Source: Solobacterium sp. (GTDB lineage: Bacteria > Bacillota_I > Bacilli_A > Erysipelotrichales > Erysipelotrichaceae). Taken from it: a stretch of 64,000 nt of DNA. Below the pieces are notes generated by a model, which saw only the letters and a list, made by a program, of their open reading frames with translations, ran no database searches and was not told where the DNA came from. Shown here piece after piece: positions 1 through 6,963 of the stretch. The translations under genes and the position numbers were made by a program. The DNA is taken from positions 1-64,000 of the forward strand of contig JAFUFO010000010.1 in the NCBI GenBank assembly GCA_017469885.1, written 5' to 3'. Within the stretch, counting starts at the first letter, position 1, and each line of letters begins with the position of its first letter.

Positions 1-15
1 ATGAGTCTCTTCCAT
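1..15 (-). CDS. Start of a leftward gene, cut by the window edge
   Basis: Only the first five codons (M-E-E-T-H) lie inside the window, read leftward from an ATG at 15-13. The start is supported by an AGGAG Shine-Dalgarno sequence (complement of 21-25) at good spacing and by a possible promoter further upstream. Nothing can be said about function. A competing rightward reading, open from base 1 to a TGA at 103-105, has no visible start context. Confidence 0.45.
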
Positions 16-58
16 TTGTTCTCCTATCTTGGTTTTGCAGTTGCCAGACCGCATCTCC

Positions 59-87
59 ATTATAGGAGCTCCGCTGGGAGGGACTTA
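59..87 (-). promoter_or_regulatory. Possible promoter for the edge gene
   Basis: On the minus strand a perfect TATAAT (64-59) sits 17 bp from a weak -35-like TAAGTC (87-82). It would drive the gene beginning at 15. The -35 box is poor, so only the -10 is convincing. Confidence 0.35.
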
Positions 88-104
88 TCGGTTAACCTAT
101 TTTG

Positions 105-127
105 AACCCCCGGACTATCCGGGGGTT
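105..127. terminator. Strong GC-rich terminator hairpin
   Basis: Perfect 10-bp stem (105-114 with 118-127) around a 3-nt loop. On the plus strand it runs into TTTTC; on the minus strand the U-tract is broken. It works best for rightward transcription and could be the second hairpin for the leftward TRAP operon. Confidence 0.6.
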
Positions 128-137
128 TTCGTATACA

Positions 138-170
138 AAAAAAGCCAGATCATTACGGTCTGGCTTTTTC
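138..170 (-). terminator. Terminator of the TRAP/aldolase operon
   Basis: Perfect 9-bp stem AAAGCCAGA/TCTGGCTTT (141-149 with 159-167), with A-runs on one side and T-runs on the other, so it is bidirectional. It lies just past the leftward aldolase stop codon. Confidence 0.8.
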
Positions 171-177
171 GTTTCAT

Positions 178-203
178 GGCAGATCCGCCTCACTGGATCT
201 GCC
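178..203 (-). other. Hairpin after the aldolase gene, no U-tract
   Basis: Perfect 9-bp inverted repeat GGCAGATCC/GGATCTGCC (178-186, 195-203), 30 bp past the aldolase stop. It has no T-run and precedes the true terminator, so a 3'-end protective role is more likely than termination. Confidence 0.5.
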
Positions 204-232
204 GCTGCTGGAGGTTACCCTAAAAGGGGGAA

Positions 233-1027
233 TTAATGGTCGTTTCTTACCGGCTCAACGGAATTCGCAACGAGTTCCTTGAGCGCTTTCTGGAAGTGCC
301 ACATGTCATTGCCGAGAATGATCATGCTGTAGCCGGCTTCAATGTTCTTACGGAGGTTCTCCGGTGTCGGAGGAACGACCGGTCCAAGAACGCCGATGCC
401 CTTCTCTTTGCACTTTTTGACAAGAAGATCAAACGCTTCGTTGACCTCTTTGCCCATGGAGTAGCCGATCTTGAGACCGAGCGAGTTTGCATAGTCGATC
501 GGACCGAAGTTGACAGCGTCAATGCCCGGAACAGCGAGGATCTCATCGATGTTGTCAGAGAACTCGAAGTCCTCATCCATCGGGATCACCAGGGTGTCAC
601 GATTCTGCTGTTCAATGTACTTGTTCCAGTCAAAGTTGTTGTAGCCAAAGCCCGCTGCGCGGACATTGGATTCACCGCCGCGTCTTCCCAGCGGATAGAA
701 CTTGGCAGCTTCGACACAGCGTCTTGCCATCTCTGCTGTTTTGCAGTGAGGGATGACAACACCGTCAGCGCCCCATTCGAGAACCTTGCGGATTGCAACT
801 TCATCATCATCAGCCATTCTTACAAGAATTGCGATGTCATGAAGTTTTGCGGCCATGATCTGTTTCTCGAATGCTTCATCCAGCTGATAGTTGGTGTGTT
901 CAAGATCGAGATAAATGAAGTCCAGTCCGCTCTGTGCAATGTTTTCAATGACACAGGTTGTACCGGTGAAGCAGGCCATACCGAAGACGGGGCCCTTCTT
1001 CATCTTTTCTTTTAATGTCAGTCCCAT
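233..1027 (-). CDS. HpcH/HpaI-family aldolase
   Basis: A 264-residue class II (metal-dependent) pyruvate aldolase or citrate-lyase-like TIM barrel. The family cleaves 4-hydroxy-2-oxo acids, including 2-keto-3-deoxy sugar acids, to pyruvate plus an aldehyde. Visible motifs are the D-L-E-H segment near residue 42 (catalytic His), the arginine in ILVRM near 70, the acidic segment MDED that aligns with the metal-binding Glu, and GPIDYA, whose Asp is the second ligand. It is the last gene of a leftward operon, 22 bp after dctM, and probably degrades the organic or sugar acid imported by the TRAP system. The substrate cannot be read from sequence. The SD is weak, suggesting coupling to dctM. Confidence 0.85.
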   Translation of the reverse strand: MGLTLKEKMKKGPVFGMACFTGTTCVIENIAQSGLDFIYLDLEHTNYQLDEAFEKQIMAAKLHDIAILVRMADDDEVAIRKVLEWGADGVVIPHCKTAEMARRCVEAAKFYPLGRRGGESNVRAAGFGYNNFDWNKYIEQQNRDTLVIPMDEDFEFSDNIDEILAVPGIDAVNFGPIDYANSLGLKIGYSMGKEVNEAFDLLVKKCKEKGIGVLGPVVPPTPENLRKNIEAGYSMIILGNDMWHFQKALKELVANSVEPVRNDH

Positions 1028-1049
1028 GTTGAGTGATTACCTGTCTTTC

Positions 1050-2342
1050 TCAGTTCAGGCTGTAGCCGAGCAGTGTCGGCAGCCAGGTTGTGAGTGCCGG
1101 AATCGTTGAGATGAGAATCAGAACGATGATGTTGATGGTGATGTACGGCAACGCATGCTTGAAGATTTCAAATACAGGCATACCGTTGATCTTGTTGCAT
1201 GCATTCAGGCACATGCCTACCGGCGGCGTAACCAGACCGATTGCAAGACCGGTGATCATCATTGCGCCGAACTGCAGTGTGGAGAATCCATACTGGTGCA
1301 TTACCGGCAGAAGGATCGGTGTAAGCAGCAGGATTGCCGGGGATACATCGATGAAGGTACCGATGATGAGAATCATGATGACGAAGACAAGCGCAACACC
1401 AAGGCGCGGCAGTGCGAGTGCCTGGAAGAATGCCGCAACGGCCTGCGGAACGCCTTCCATGGTCAGAACCCATGTGAAGATGGTTGTGAAGCCGATGATC
1501 AGCATGATGGAGGAGCTGGAAATGAAGCTCTTCTTCAGTGCTTCCCAGACCTGGCCCCAGCTCAGCTCATGATAGATGAAGAAGCCGACAAGCAGGGAAT
1601 ACAGGCAGGCAACACCGGCACTCTCGGATGCTGTGCAGATACCGAAGGATACGCAGATAATGATGAACAGCGGAAGAATCAGTGCAGGCAGACCGCCGAG
1701 GAACGCCGCCTTGGCTTCTTTCGGATCGAGCTTTTCTCTCTTCGGATGCCAGCCATGCTTTTCCGAAAGGATATAGACCAGTAACAACTGTCCAAGACCG
1801 ATCATGATTCCGGGAACTGCGCCGGCCATGAAGAGTGCACCGACCGATCCGCCGGAGATCATGGAATAAACGATCATCGGAGTGGACGGCGGAATAATCA
1901 TACCCATGGTGGAGGAAGCAACCGTAACACCGGTCGCAGTTCCGCTCGGGTAGCCTGCCTCTTCCATTGCCGGGATCTCGATGGAGCCAAGTGCGGAAGT
2001 ATCCGCAACGGAGGAACCGGAGATACCGCCGAAGATCATGGATGCGACGACGTTGACTTCGCCAAGGCCGCCGTTGATCGGATGAAGCAGAACCGTGCAG
2101 AATTTCATCAGACGGTCTGTCATACCGCCAACATTCATGAGTTCACCTGCCAACATGAACAGCGGCATGGCAATCATGAGTTCGGAGAATGCGCCGTTCC
2201 AGATCCGCTGCGGGATCATCGACAGGAACGACGGGTTGAACATCATAATGTAGGTAATGCAGGATGCACCGATTGCAAATGCCAGAGGAACACCCAGAAG
2301 TGCAAAGATAATCAGTAATACAAGCAGAATTAACATTGCCAT
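1050..2342 (-). CDS. dctM: TRAP transporter large permease, DctM family
   Basis: A 430-residue polytopic protein of normal DctM length. It is the transport subunit of a tripartite ATP-independent periplasmic-type carrier that uses an ion gradient to import carboxylates or sugar acids. Hydrophobic helices occupy almost the whole chain. It has the family's conserved GxSGSSVAD segment (GGISGSSVADTSALG) and proline/glycine-rich re-entrant segments (IIPPSTPMIVY and the later VTPPVGMCLN). The start ATG has a GGAGGA SD and lies 14 bp after dctQ. With DctQ and DctP it forms a complete transporter. Confidence 0.93.
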   Translation of the reverse strand: MAMLILLVLLIIFALLGVPLAFAIGASCITYIMMFNPSFLSMIPQRIWNGAFSELMIAMPLFMLAGELMNVGGMTDRLMKFCTVLLHPINGGLGEVNVVASMIFGGISGSSVADTSALGSIEIPAMEEAGYPSGTATGVTVASSTMGMIIPPSTPMIVYSMISGGSVGALFMAGAVPGIMIGLGQLLLVYILSEKHGWHPKREKLDPKEAKAAFLGGLPALILPLFIIICVSFGICTASESAGVACLYSLLVGFFIYHELSWGQVWEALKKSFISSSSIMLIIGFTTIFTWVLTMEGVPQAVAAFFQALALPRLGVALVFVIMILIIGTFIDVSPAILLLTPILLPVMHQYGFSTLQFGAMMITGLAIGLVTPPVGMCLNACNKINGMPVFEIFKHALPYITINIIVLILISTIPALTTWLPTLLGYSLN

Positions 2343-2356
2343 AAGACAGTTCCTCC

Positions 2357-2848
2357 TTATGCTTCTACGGCCGGCTGTTCCGGTCCGAGGCCTTCAATGA
2401 TCTTGACGATGATGCAGATTGCGCAGAGCACGCCGCTGACCGGCATGATGCCGTACATATACTTCATCGGGATTTCCATACCCATGCTGATCTGCTTTCC
2501 GGCCATAGCTACATACTTGAAGCCCTGAACGGTGAATACAAGGTCAACAATCAGCGAAATGATCAGGTTGATAATGTTGACGACTCTCTTCACAGCAGGC
2601 TTGAAGGTGTTGTAGAGGATGTCGATCATGACATGCTCGTTCTTGATTACGTTGATGCCCATTCCCCAGAACGTTGTGAAGGCAAAGAGTGTGACATTGA
2701 ACTCAGACAGCTCTTTCCAGCTCTTGGAGAAGAAGTAACGCATGATAACAGTGAAGATGACCAGCACTGCAAGAAGTGCAAGTGCGATTACACCGATGTA
2801 GAAATACACGGTGAAGATCTTTTTCCCAAATTCTTTCAGTTTTTCCAC
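2357..2848 (-). CDS. dctQ: TRAP transporter small permease, DctQ family
   Basis: A 163-residue protein with four predicted membrane helices (about residues 14-36, 50-68, 88-108 and 130-150), the usual DctQ layout, including the tryptophan-rich loop FTTFWGMG. It partners with DctM in the inner-membrane complex. The start is a GTG preceded by GGGGAG; no better upstream ATG is in frame. It is separated from dctP by a 10-bp perfect hairpin that probably lowers its expression relative to the binding protein. Confidence 0.9.
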   Translation of the reverse strand: MEKLKEFGKKIFTVYFYIGVIALALLAVLVIFTVIMRYFFSKSWKELSEFNVTLFAFTTFWGMGINVIKNEHVMIDILYNTFKPAVKRVVNIINLIISLIVDLVFTVQGFKYVAMAGKQISMGMEIPMKYMYGIMPVSGVLCAICIIVKIIEGLGPEQPAVEA

Positions 2849-2870
2849 AATTATTCTCCCCTAGAAAGGA

Positions 2871-2896
2871 ACAGCGCACCGGATAAGGTGCGCTGT
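2871..2896 (-). other. dctP-dctQ intercistronic hairpin
   Basis: Perfect 10-bp inverted repeat ACAGCGCACC/GGTGCGCTGT with a 6-nt loop. There is no U-tract on the minus strand, so it is not an intrinsic terminator. Such hairpins after binding-protein genes usually protect the upstream mRNA from 3' exonucleases, giving an excess of binding protein over permease. Confidence 0.7.
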
Positions 2897-2916
2897 GTTC
2901 CGGAATGATGATTTGA

Positions 2917-4005
2917 TTAGCTCGCTTTTGCGACGATATCCTTCATCTGATCCATTTCTTCCTGAGTGCAGATGCCTTCAGAAACCATCTGCTCATAAAC
3001 CGGCTCAGCTGCAGCCTTGAATGCTTCAAGCTCTTCCTCTGTCGGTTCATAAACTTCTGCACCGGAGTCAATGATCTGCTGCTTAGCAGCTTCGGAGTTC
3101 TCATCGATCAGCTGGTCGTTGTAGTCGCCCATTTCAGTAGCGCACTCGGAGATGATGTTGCGGTACTCTTCAGGCAGGCTGTTCCACCACTGAGCGTTTA
3201 CATAGAAAGGATCCGGGTGGAACTGGTAGTTAACAGCTGTGAAGTACTTCTGAACTTCATAGAACTTCATGCCGACAACGTTGACCCAAGGGTTTTCCTG
3301 TCCGTCTGCGACACCGGTCTTGAGACCCATGTAGAGATCAGCATACGGAACGGATACAGTGTTGGCACCCATTGCCTGGAATGTCATGTCAATGGTCTTC
3401 ATGCCGTTTGTACGCATCTTGAGGCCCTTGAGATCTTCCGGCTTGGTGATCGGACGTGTGTTGTTGGAGAACTGACGGTATCCGCCTGCATCGCAGAGGT
3501 TGATGATGACTGTGCCTGTGGATTCTTCTGCTTCAGCGCAGACGCTCTTAGCGAGGTCGGACTTGAGAAGTGCAGAAACCTGAGCTCTTGTCTGTGTGAG
3601 GAACGGTGCTGTGAACATCAGCAGACGCGGGGAGAAGTCAAACTGTCCGCCGCGCATACCCTGTACAGTTCCCTGAACAACCTGTTCAAGCATTTCTTTT
3701 TCTGTACCGAGCTGGCCGTTGCCGTAAACAGTAACCTTTACGTGTCCGCCGGTCTTCTCTTCGACATCCTTGGCGAACTTTTCCATGGATACATAACGAG
3801 GGTTGCCTTCCGGCTGTGCATGTCCGACGATCATTTCGAAATCGCCGAGATCAGCTGCTGCAGCTTCTGTTCCTGCTGCTTCAGTTGCAGCAGCACCACC
3901 GTCTGCAGGTGCTTCTGCCGGAGCAGCGCTGGAGCTGCTTCCGCATCCTGCGAGCATCGCTACAGAGAGCGCAGCCGCGAGGACCTTTGCCAAATACTTT
4001 TTCAT
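2917..4005 (-). CDS. dctP: TRAP transporter solute-binding lipoprotein, DctP family
   Basis: A 362-residue extracytoplasmic solute receptor. The start is set at 4005 rather than the longer in-frame 4059 because AGGAGGA precedes it and it begins directly with a lipoprotein signal (MKKYLAKVL...) ending in the lipobox LAGC. An Ala/Glu/Thr-rich linker of about 35 residues follows. The mature domain has DctP features: the GNGQLGTEKEMLEQV segment, the NTRPITKPEDLKGLKMRT block whose arginine contacts the substrate carboxylate, and GQENPW. It is the first gene of the operon, downstream of a promoter carrying GntR-type operators and a cre site. The ligand is probably a sugar acid or organic acid (inferred from the aldolase). 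Confidence 0.93.
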   Translation of the reverse strand: MKKYLAKVLAAALSVAMLAGCGSSSSAAPAEAPADGGAAATEAAGTEAAAADLGDFEMIVGHAQPEGNPRYVSMEKFAKDVEEKTGGHVKVTVYGNGQLGTEKEMLEQVVQGTVQGMRGGQFDFSPRLLMFTAPFLTQTRAQVSALLKSDLAKSVCAEAEESTGTVIINLCDAGGYRQFSNNTRPITKPEDLKGLKMRTNGMKTIDMTFQAMGANTVSVPYADLYMGLKTGVADGQENPWVNVVGMKFYEVQKYFTAVNYQFHPDPFYVNAQWWNSLPEEYRNIISECATEMGDYNDQLIDENSEAAKQQIIDSGAEVYEPTEEELEAFKAAAEPVYEQMVSEGICTQEEMDQMKDIVAKAS

Positions 4006-4047
4006 GTTCTTTCCTCCTGATTTCTTTGGCCGTCCGGCTTTCGCCGA

Positions 4048-4061
4048 ACTTGTATACAAGT
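4048..4061. promoter_or_regulatory. GntR-type operator O1
   Basis: Perfect 14-bp palindrome ACTTGTATACAAGT. Its core TTGTATACAA is shared with the second site at 4185-4198 and fits the T-N-G-T...A-C-N-A pattern of FadR-subfamily GntR regulators. It lies just downstream of the predicted dctP transcription start, where a bound repressor would block elongation. Confidence 0.75.
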
Positions 4062-4073
4062 AGTGACAATCAC

Positions 4074-4102
4074 ATGGTAGGTCATCATGTAAGCGCTGTC
4101 AA
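4074..4102 (-). promoter_or_regulatory. Promoter of the dctPQM-aldolase operon
   Basis: On the minus strand a perfect -35 TTGACA (4102-4097), a 17-bp spacer and a -10 TACCAT (4079-4074). The start would fall near 4067, leaving a leader of about 60 nt before dctP. The -35 box overlaps a catabolite-response element. Confidence 0.6.
4088..4101. promoter_or_regulatory. cre site (CcpA operator)
   Basis: TGTAAGCGCTGTCA matches the cre consensus TGWAANCGNTNWCA at every defined position. It overlaps the -35 box of the dctP promoter, so CcpA would compete with RNA polymerase. Carbon catabolite repression of a carboxylate or sugar-acid operon makes biological sense. CcpA itself is not in this window. 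Confidence 0.65.
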
Positions 4103-4113
4103 CTAGTAAACTT

Positions 4114-4127
4114 AGTAAACGTTTCCA
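4114..4127. promoter_or_regulatory. Second cre-like site
   Basis: AGTAAACGTTTCCA departs from the cre consensus at the first base and one W position but keeps the central CG and terminal CA. It lies 26 bp from the perfect site, upstream of the dctP -35. Confidence 0.3.
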
Positions 4128-4184
4128 ATCGTTTGTTTAAGCCATTTTATGCTTATTCATGGTACAGGTTTACAATTTTTTCAT

Positions 4185-4198
4185 ATTTGTATACAAAT
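4185..4198. promoter_or_regulatory. GntR-type operator O2
   Basis: Perfect 14-bp palindrome ATTTGTATACAAAT with the same 10-bp core as O1, centred 137 bp from it and upstream of the gntR -35. A single regulator binding both could control both divergent transcripts, possibly by looping. Confidence 0.75.
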
Positions 4199-4219
4199 GG
4201 TGTGGAATGAGCAATTTTC

Positions 4220-4249
4220 TTTCCATGCATTAAAAATTCCTCATATAAT
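4220..4249 (+). promoter_or_regulatory. Promoter of gntR
   Basis: -10 TATAAT (4244-4249) with a -35-like TTTCCA (4220-4225) at 18 bp. It lies between O2 and the gene start, consistent with autoregulation. Confidence 0.5.
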
Positions 4250-4274
4250 GAGGCTGATGAGGTGATTTATCCCT

Positions 4275-4991
4275 ATGACGAAACCAAATTCCGAAGATAT
4301 CTACAGCGTTCTGGAACAGGAAATCGTTTCTCTTCAGATCATGCCCTTCGAAGATCTCAGCGAAAATGCACTCTGCGATCGATTCAATGTTTCACGTACG
4401 ATTGTCCGCAGTGCTCTGCAGCGGCTTGCGATGTCGGGATTTGTGGAGATTACTCCCTATGTCGGCACAAAGGTTACCGGCATCGATCTGGATGCGGTCA
4501 ATGAATTCATCTATCTTCGTACCGTTACCGAGACTGCTGTGCTTACCGACTGCCTGAAAACAATCACGCCCCTGCAGAAGGAAGAACTCCGTTTCCGCAA
4601 AAATGCTTTCGAAGAAAAGATTCGCGAAATCGGTGATCTGTCCAGCATGAATGCACGGATGACCAACGAAGTGCTTTCTTATGACCTTGAGTTTCATCAC
4701 TGCTATTTCCGTTACCAGAGAAAAGAACTGTTATGGAGCTTCCTGACGCAGCCGCGTCCGAATTATTCACGCTTTATCCGTCTCGATATGATGGGCGGCA
4801 AGAATATCCCGGACGTCCTGGAGGAACATGATAAACTGATGGACATTATCGACCGCGGAGCGGTCAAGGAAATTGAGCCCCTGCTCTCCCGCCACCTCAA
4901 CGGAGGAACCAGAAGACTCGGCACAAAGCTCTTCACCGAAGAGTACCGCCATTACATTCAGGCATCCGGTCTGAAGCAGCAATTCATCTGA
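4275..4991 (+). CDS. GntR-family regulator, FadR/FCD subgroup
   Basis: A 238-residue cytoplasmic repressor. An N-terminal winged helix (about residues 7-70, with the typical SENALCDRFNVSRTIVRSALQRLAMSGFVEI recognition region) is followed by an all-helical FCD ligand-binding domain. Candidate metal ligands in that domain are the D and H of DLEFH, the H of EEHDKL and the H of LLSRHL. The ATG follows GAGGTGA at 9 nt. It is divergent from the TRAP operon, and the shared intergenic region holds two identical-core palindromes. Inference: it represses the TRAP/aldolase genes until the transported acid, or a metabolite, binds the FCD pocket. Confidence 0.9.
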   Translation: MTKPNSEDIYSVLEQEIVSLQIMPFEDLSENALCDRFNVSRTIVRSALQRLAMSGFVEITPYVGTKVTGIDLDAVNEFIYLRTVTETAVLTDCLKTITPLQKEELRFRKNAFEEKIREIGDLSSMNARMTNEVLSYDLEFHHCYFRYQRKELLWSFLTQPRPNYSRFIRLDMMGGKNIPDVLEEHDKLMDIIDRGAVKEIEPLLSRHLNGGTRRLGTKLFTEEYRHYIQASGLKQQFI

Positions 4992-5000
4992 CCGCTATGA

Positions 5001-5023
5001 AAACGGAGCTTACGACTCCGTTT
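5001..5023 (+). terminator. Terminator of gntR
   Basis: Perfect 8-bp stem AAACGGAG/CTCCGTTT with a 7-nt loop, 10 bp after the stop. The insertion sequence begins only a few bases beyond it. Confidence 0.7.
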
Positions 5024-5036
5024 GGTACTCCAAATT

Positions 5037-5098
5037 CTATGGGGGACTAATCTGTGGGGGACCACTATGGGGGAACGGTGAAAAAATCTATGGGGGAC
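5037..5098 (+). repeat. Left-end cluster of four GGGGGAC boxes
   Basis: Boxes of the form TCTRTGGGGGAC begin at 5037, 5051 and 5087, and a degenerate copy (CTATGGGGGAAC) begins at 5065, giving 14, 14 and 22-bp steps. They are likely transposase-binding sites at the IS left end. Confidence 0.7.
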
Positions 5099-5157
5099 AC
5101 CTCCCGTTCTCTGTGAATTCCATTAATTCTTCAGGTTCCAATTGTTTGTTCGGCACT

Positions 5158-5207
5158 AAAAAGACGAGATACCTTCAGCTCACAACTGTAGATACCTCGC
5201 CTTTTTT
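5158..5207 (+). terminator. Terminator-like hairpin upstream of the transposase
   Basis: An interrupted stem pairs AAAAAGACGAGATA with TACCTCGCCTTTTTT and ends in a T-run, inside the IS and ahead of the transposase start. It probably stops transcription entering from outside, limiting transposase expression. Confidence 0.55.
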
Positions 5208-5251
5208 CTCCTTACTATTAGGAGTGACCAACTCTAGTAGAAAGGAGTTAT

Positions 5252-6700
5252 ATGCATGATTATACATCAGATATCATAGGCCTCGCTGACCCCGACTGCG
5301 AGGTCTTCAAAGTGGAAACAGAAGGAAACATCAAACAAGTACACATTCGATCCAGGAAACAGGCAGCTTACTGTTCCTGCTGTGGCCGCAGAATGAGGTC
5401 CAAGGGATGGCATGTGAGACAAGTTAACCATCAGATCCTCAACGGATGGCTGAAATCCGTCCTGATTGTTCACCAGAGAAAGTGGCACTGTCCTGCGTGC
5501 GGCATTTACGTTTACGACAGTTTTTCCTTCATTGAGAAGAAAAAACAAACGACGACTCTTATGCCATATATCATCCTCAATGAACTTAAAGATCTGAATG
5601 TCACAGTCAGACAGGTCGCCCGCCGGCTTAATGTTTCTGATACATACGTCCATGAGACATTCACAAAATATGTATCTATGGAGCGCCTTTCTTTAAGTGA
5701 TGCCATTTCAATCGATGAGGTATATCTCCATTTCGATAATTATGACAATTACGCTTTAGTCATAATGGATTTCAGAACCCAGGAGATCATCGATATCCTT
5801 CCTAACCGCAAGCAGGAAACGACAGAATACTATTTCAAACATGTGCTTCCAAAGGAAGAACGGGATAAGGTGAAATATCTGATTTGCGATATGTACGATC
5901 CTTATATTTCGTATATCGGGAAGTACTTTGTGAACGCAAAATACGTAGTCGACTCATTCCACGTTGTCTCAAATATCATCAGAAGGCTGCGCTACTACAT
6001 CAATGATGTAAAAAGAAAATATAAGGCAATCAACGAACAGAAACTGAATGAAGAAAACTATAAAAACAACCGCGACTGGAAGACAAAGAAAGATTCTCGC
6101 GAACTGTACGTTTTAAAACACTTTGATTGGGCGCTTCTCCAGAATAAAGATGATATTTCTTACACTTGGGACAGGAAGTATTTCCGTTTTTTAGATCAGT
6201 ACCTGGATACATATGACTGCGAAAAACTCTTTCTTGATCTCGACCCAAACTTCCGGCAGTTAAGGGATTTGAAAGAGCGTTACATTCGTTTTAACAGAGA
6301 TCATCAAGGTGACCCAAAAAGTGCGGAAGAAGACTTGAACGAAATCATTAAGCTATATGGATCATCCAAATTCTCAATGTTTCGTGAGTTCGCTGAACTG
6401 TTAAAAACATATAAAGAAGGTATCCTCGTTTCATTTACCTACATCACAGTAAAAGTCAGAGCCAGTAAAGACAAAATACTCATGCGGCTCTCTAACGGTC
6501 CAATGGAGAGCTTCAATAATAAACCAAAAGACTATAAGCGTAATTCGAATGGAGTCTCAAATTTCGATTTCACAAGAAACAGAATCTTATGGTCGCTAAG
6601 AGAAGACGCCAAGCCTTTGGCTATACCCCGAAAAATCATCCGTCATGAGGTCCCGGAAAAATATAAACGGGGTCCTTACAAGAAAAAGAAGAAGTATTAA
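5252..6700 (+). CDS. ISL3-family transposase
   Basis: A 482-residue DDE transposase. The N-terminus has an ISL3-type zinc finger: YCSCCGRRM near residues 44-52, with the second pair in WHCPACG near 81. A helix-turn-helix follows (VTVRQVARRLNVSDTYVHETF, about 120-140). The DDE catalytic core has candidate acidic residues at SIDEVYL, ICDMYDPY and NGPMESFNNKPK. The end is strongly basic (KYKRGPYKKKKKY). It is intact, with no frameshift or internal stop, so the element may be active. The start at 5252 follows GAAAGGAGTT at good spacing. Confidence 0.93.
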   Translation: MHDYTSDIIGLADPDCEVFKVETEGNIKQVHIRSRKQAAYCSCCGRRMRSKGWHVRQVNHQILNGWLKSVLIVHQRKWHCPACGIYVYDSFSFIEKKKQTTTLMPYIILNELKDLNVTVRQVARRLNVSDTYVHETFTKYVSMERLSLSDAISIDEVYLHFDNYDNYALVIMDFRTQEIIDILPNRKQETTEYYFKHVLPKEERDKVKYLICDMYDPYISYIGKYFVNAKYVVDSFHVVSNIIRRLRYYINDVKRKYKAINEQKLNEENYKNNRDWKTKKDSRELYVLKHFDWALLQNKDDISYTWDRKYFRFLDQYLDTYDCEKLFLDLDPNFRQLRDLKERYIRFNRDHQGDPKSAEEDLNEIIKLYGSSKFSMFREFAELLKTYKEGILVSFTYITVKVRASKDKILMRLSNGPMESFNNKPKDYKRNSNGVSNFDFTRNRILWSLREDAKPLAIPRKIIRHEVPEKYKRGPYKKKKKY

Positions 6701-6734
6701 TCACGGGAATCGCCCGGCTGGAGTTGGAAATCAA

Positions 6735-6780
6735 AAAGAAGTTTGGTTTGAGAATGATCTTCTCTCCAAACTTCTTTCAT
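6735..6780 (+). terminator. Transposase terminator
   Basis: Perfect 12-bp stem AAAGAAGTTTGG/CCAAACTTCTTT (6735-6746 with 6766-6777), followed by CATTTTTC. Confidence 0.7.
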
Positions 6781-6789
6781 TTTTCGTTA

Positions 6790-6868
6790 GTCCCCCACAG
6801 ATTCAGGACATTTTACTATGTGGTCCCCCATACTGGTCCCCCATAGAATTTGACATGTCCCCCACAGA
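6790..6868 (-). repeat. Right-end cluster of four GTCCCCC boxes
   Basis: GTCCCCCA cores begin at 6790, 6823, 6836 and 6857, the inverted counterpart of the left cluster. Measured from the outer end the steps are 21, 13 and 33 bp, so the two ends are not symmetric. Confidence 0.7.
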
Positions 6869-6933
6869 TTTTGGAGACCCCTCCATAGATACACGTTTCT
6901 ATATTTCGTGTGTCTACTTTGGCGGAATCATAT

Positions 6934-6953
6934 CACTGAATTCAGTGCTTTTT
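6934..6953 (+). terminator. Palindromic hairpin with plus-strand T-run
   Basis: The perfect 14-bp palindrome CACTGAATTCAGTG is followed by CTTTTT on the plus strand, between the IS and the 3' end of the leftward PBP gene. It could stop rightward read-through from the IS. On the minus strand it lacks a U-tract, so the PBP/recU operon has no obvious intrinsic terminator before the IS. Confidence 0.4.
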
Positions 6954-6963
6954 AAGTATTGTA

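Larger units (their letters stand above)
5029..6875 (+). mobile_element. ISL3-family insertion sequence
   Basis: About 1.85 kb with one transposase gene. The ends form imperfect inverted repeats: 17 of 19 bases match between 5029-5047 and the complement of 6857-6875, and the similarity may continue 5 bp further out on both sides. Each end also carries four copies of a GGGGGAC-containing box in inverted orientation. No exact 8-bp target duplication was found; CTCC is shared at 5016 and 6881 but the remaining bases differ. It is inserted between the gntR terminator and the PBP gene, without disrupting either. Transposase codon use is more A+T-rich than the neighbours, consistent with recent acquisition. 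Confidence 0.85.

Noticed and set aside
1-105. Rightward frame open from the window edge to a TGA at 103-105
   Set aside because: No start context and no recognisable protein; a leftward gene start with SD at 15 explains the region better.
126-145. A GTATAC resembling the GntR operator core
   Set aside because: Only the central six bases match; the flanks are a terminator A-run.
236-1015. A 259-codon rightward reading frame opposite the aldolase gene
   Set aside because: It is the antisense shadow of a clearly recognisable aldolase; no SD or family features.
5029-6875. GGGGGAC repeats as a CRISPR array
   Set aside because: Units are about 10 bp, unevenly spaced, inverted between ends and flank a transposase.
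5016-6888. CTCC at both IS borders as a target-site duplication
   Set aside because: Only four bases agree and the rest of the expected 8-bp repeat differs.
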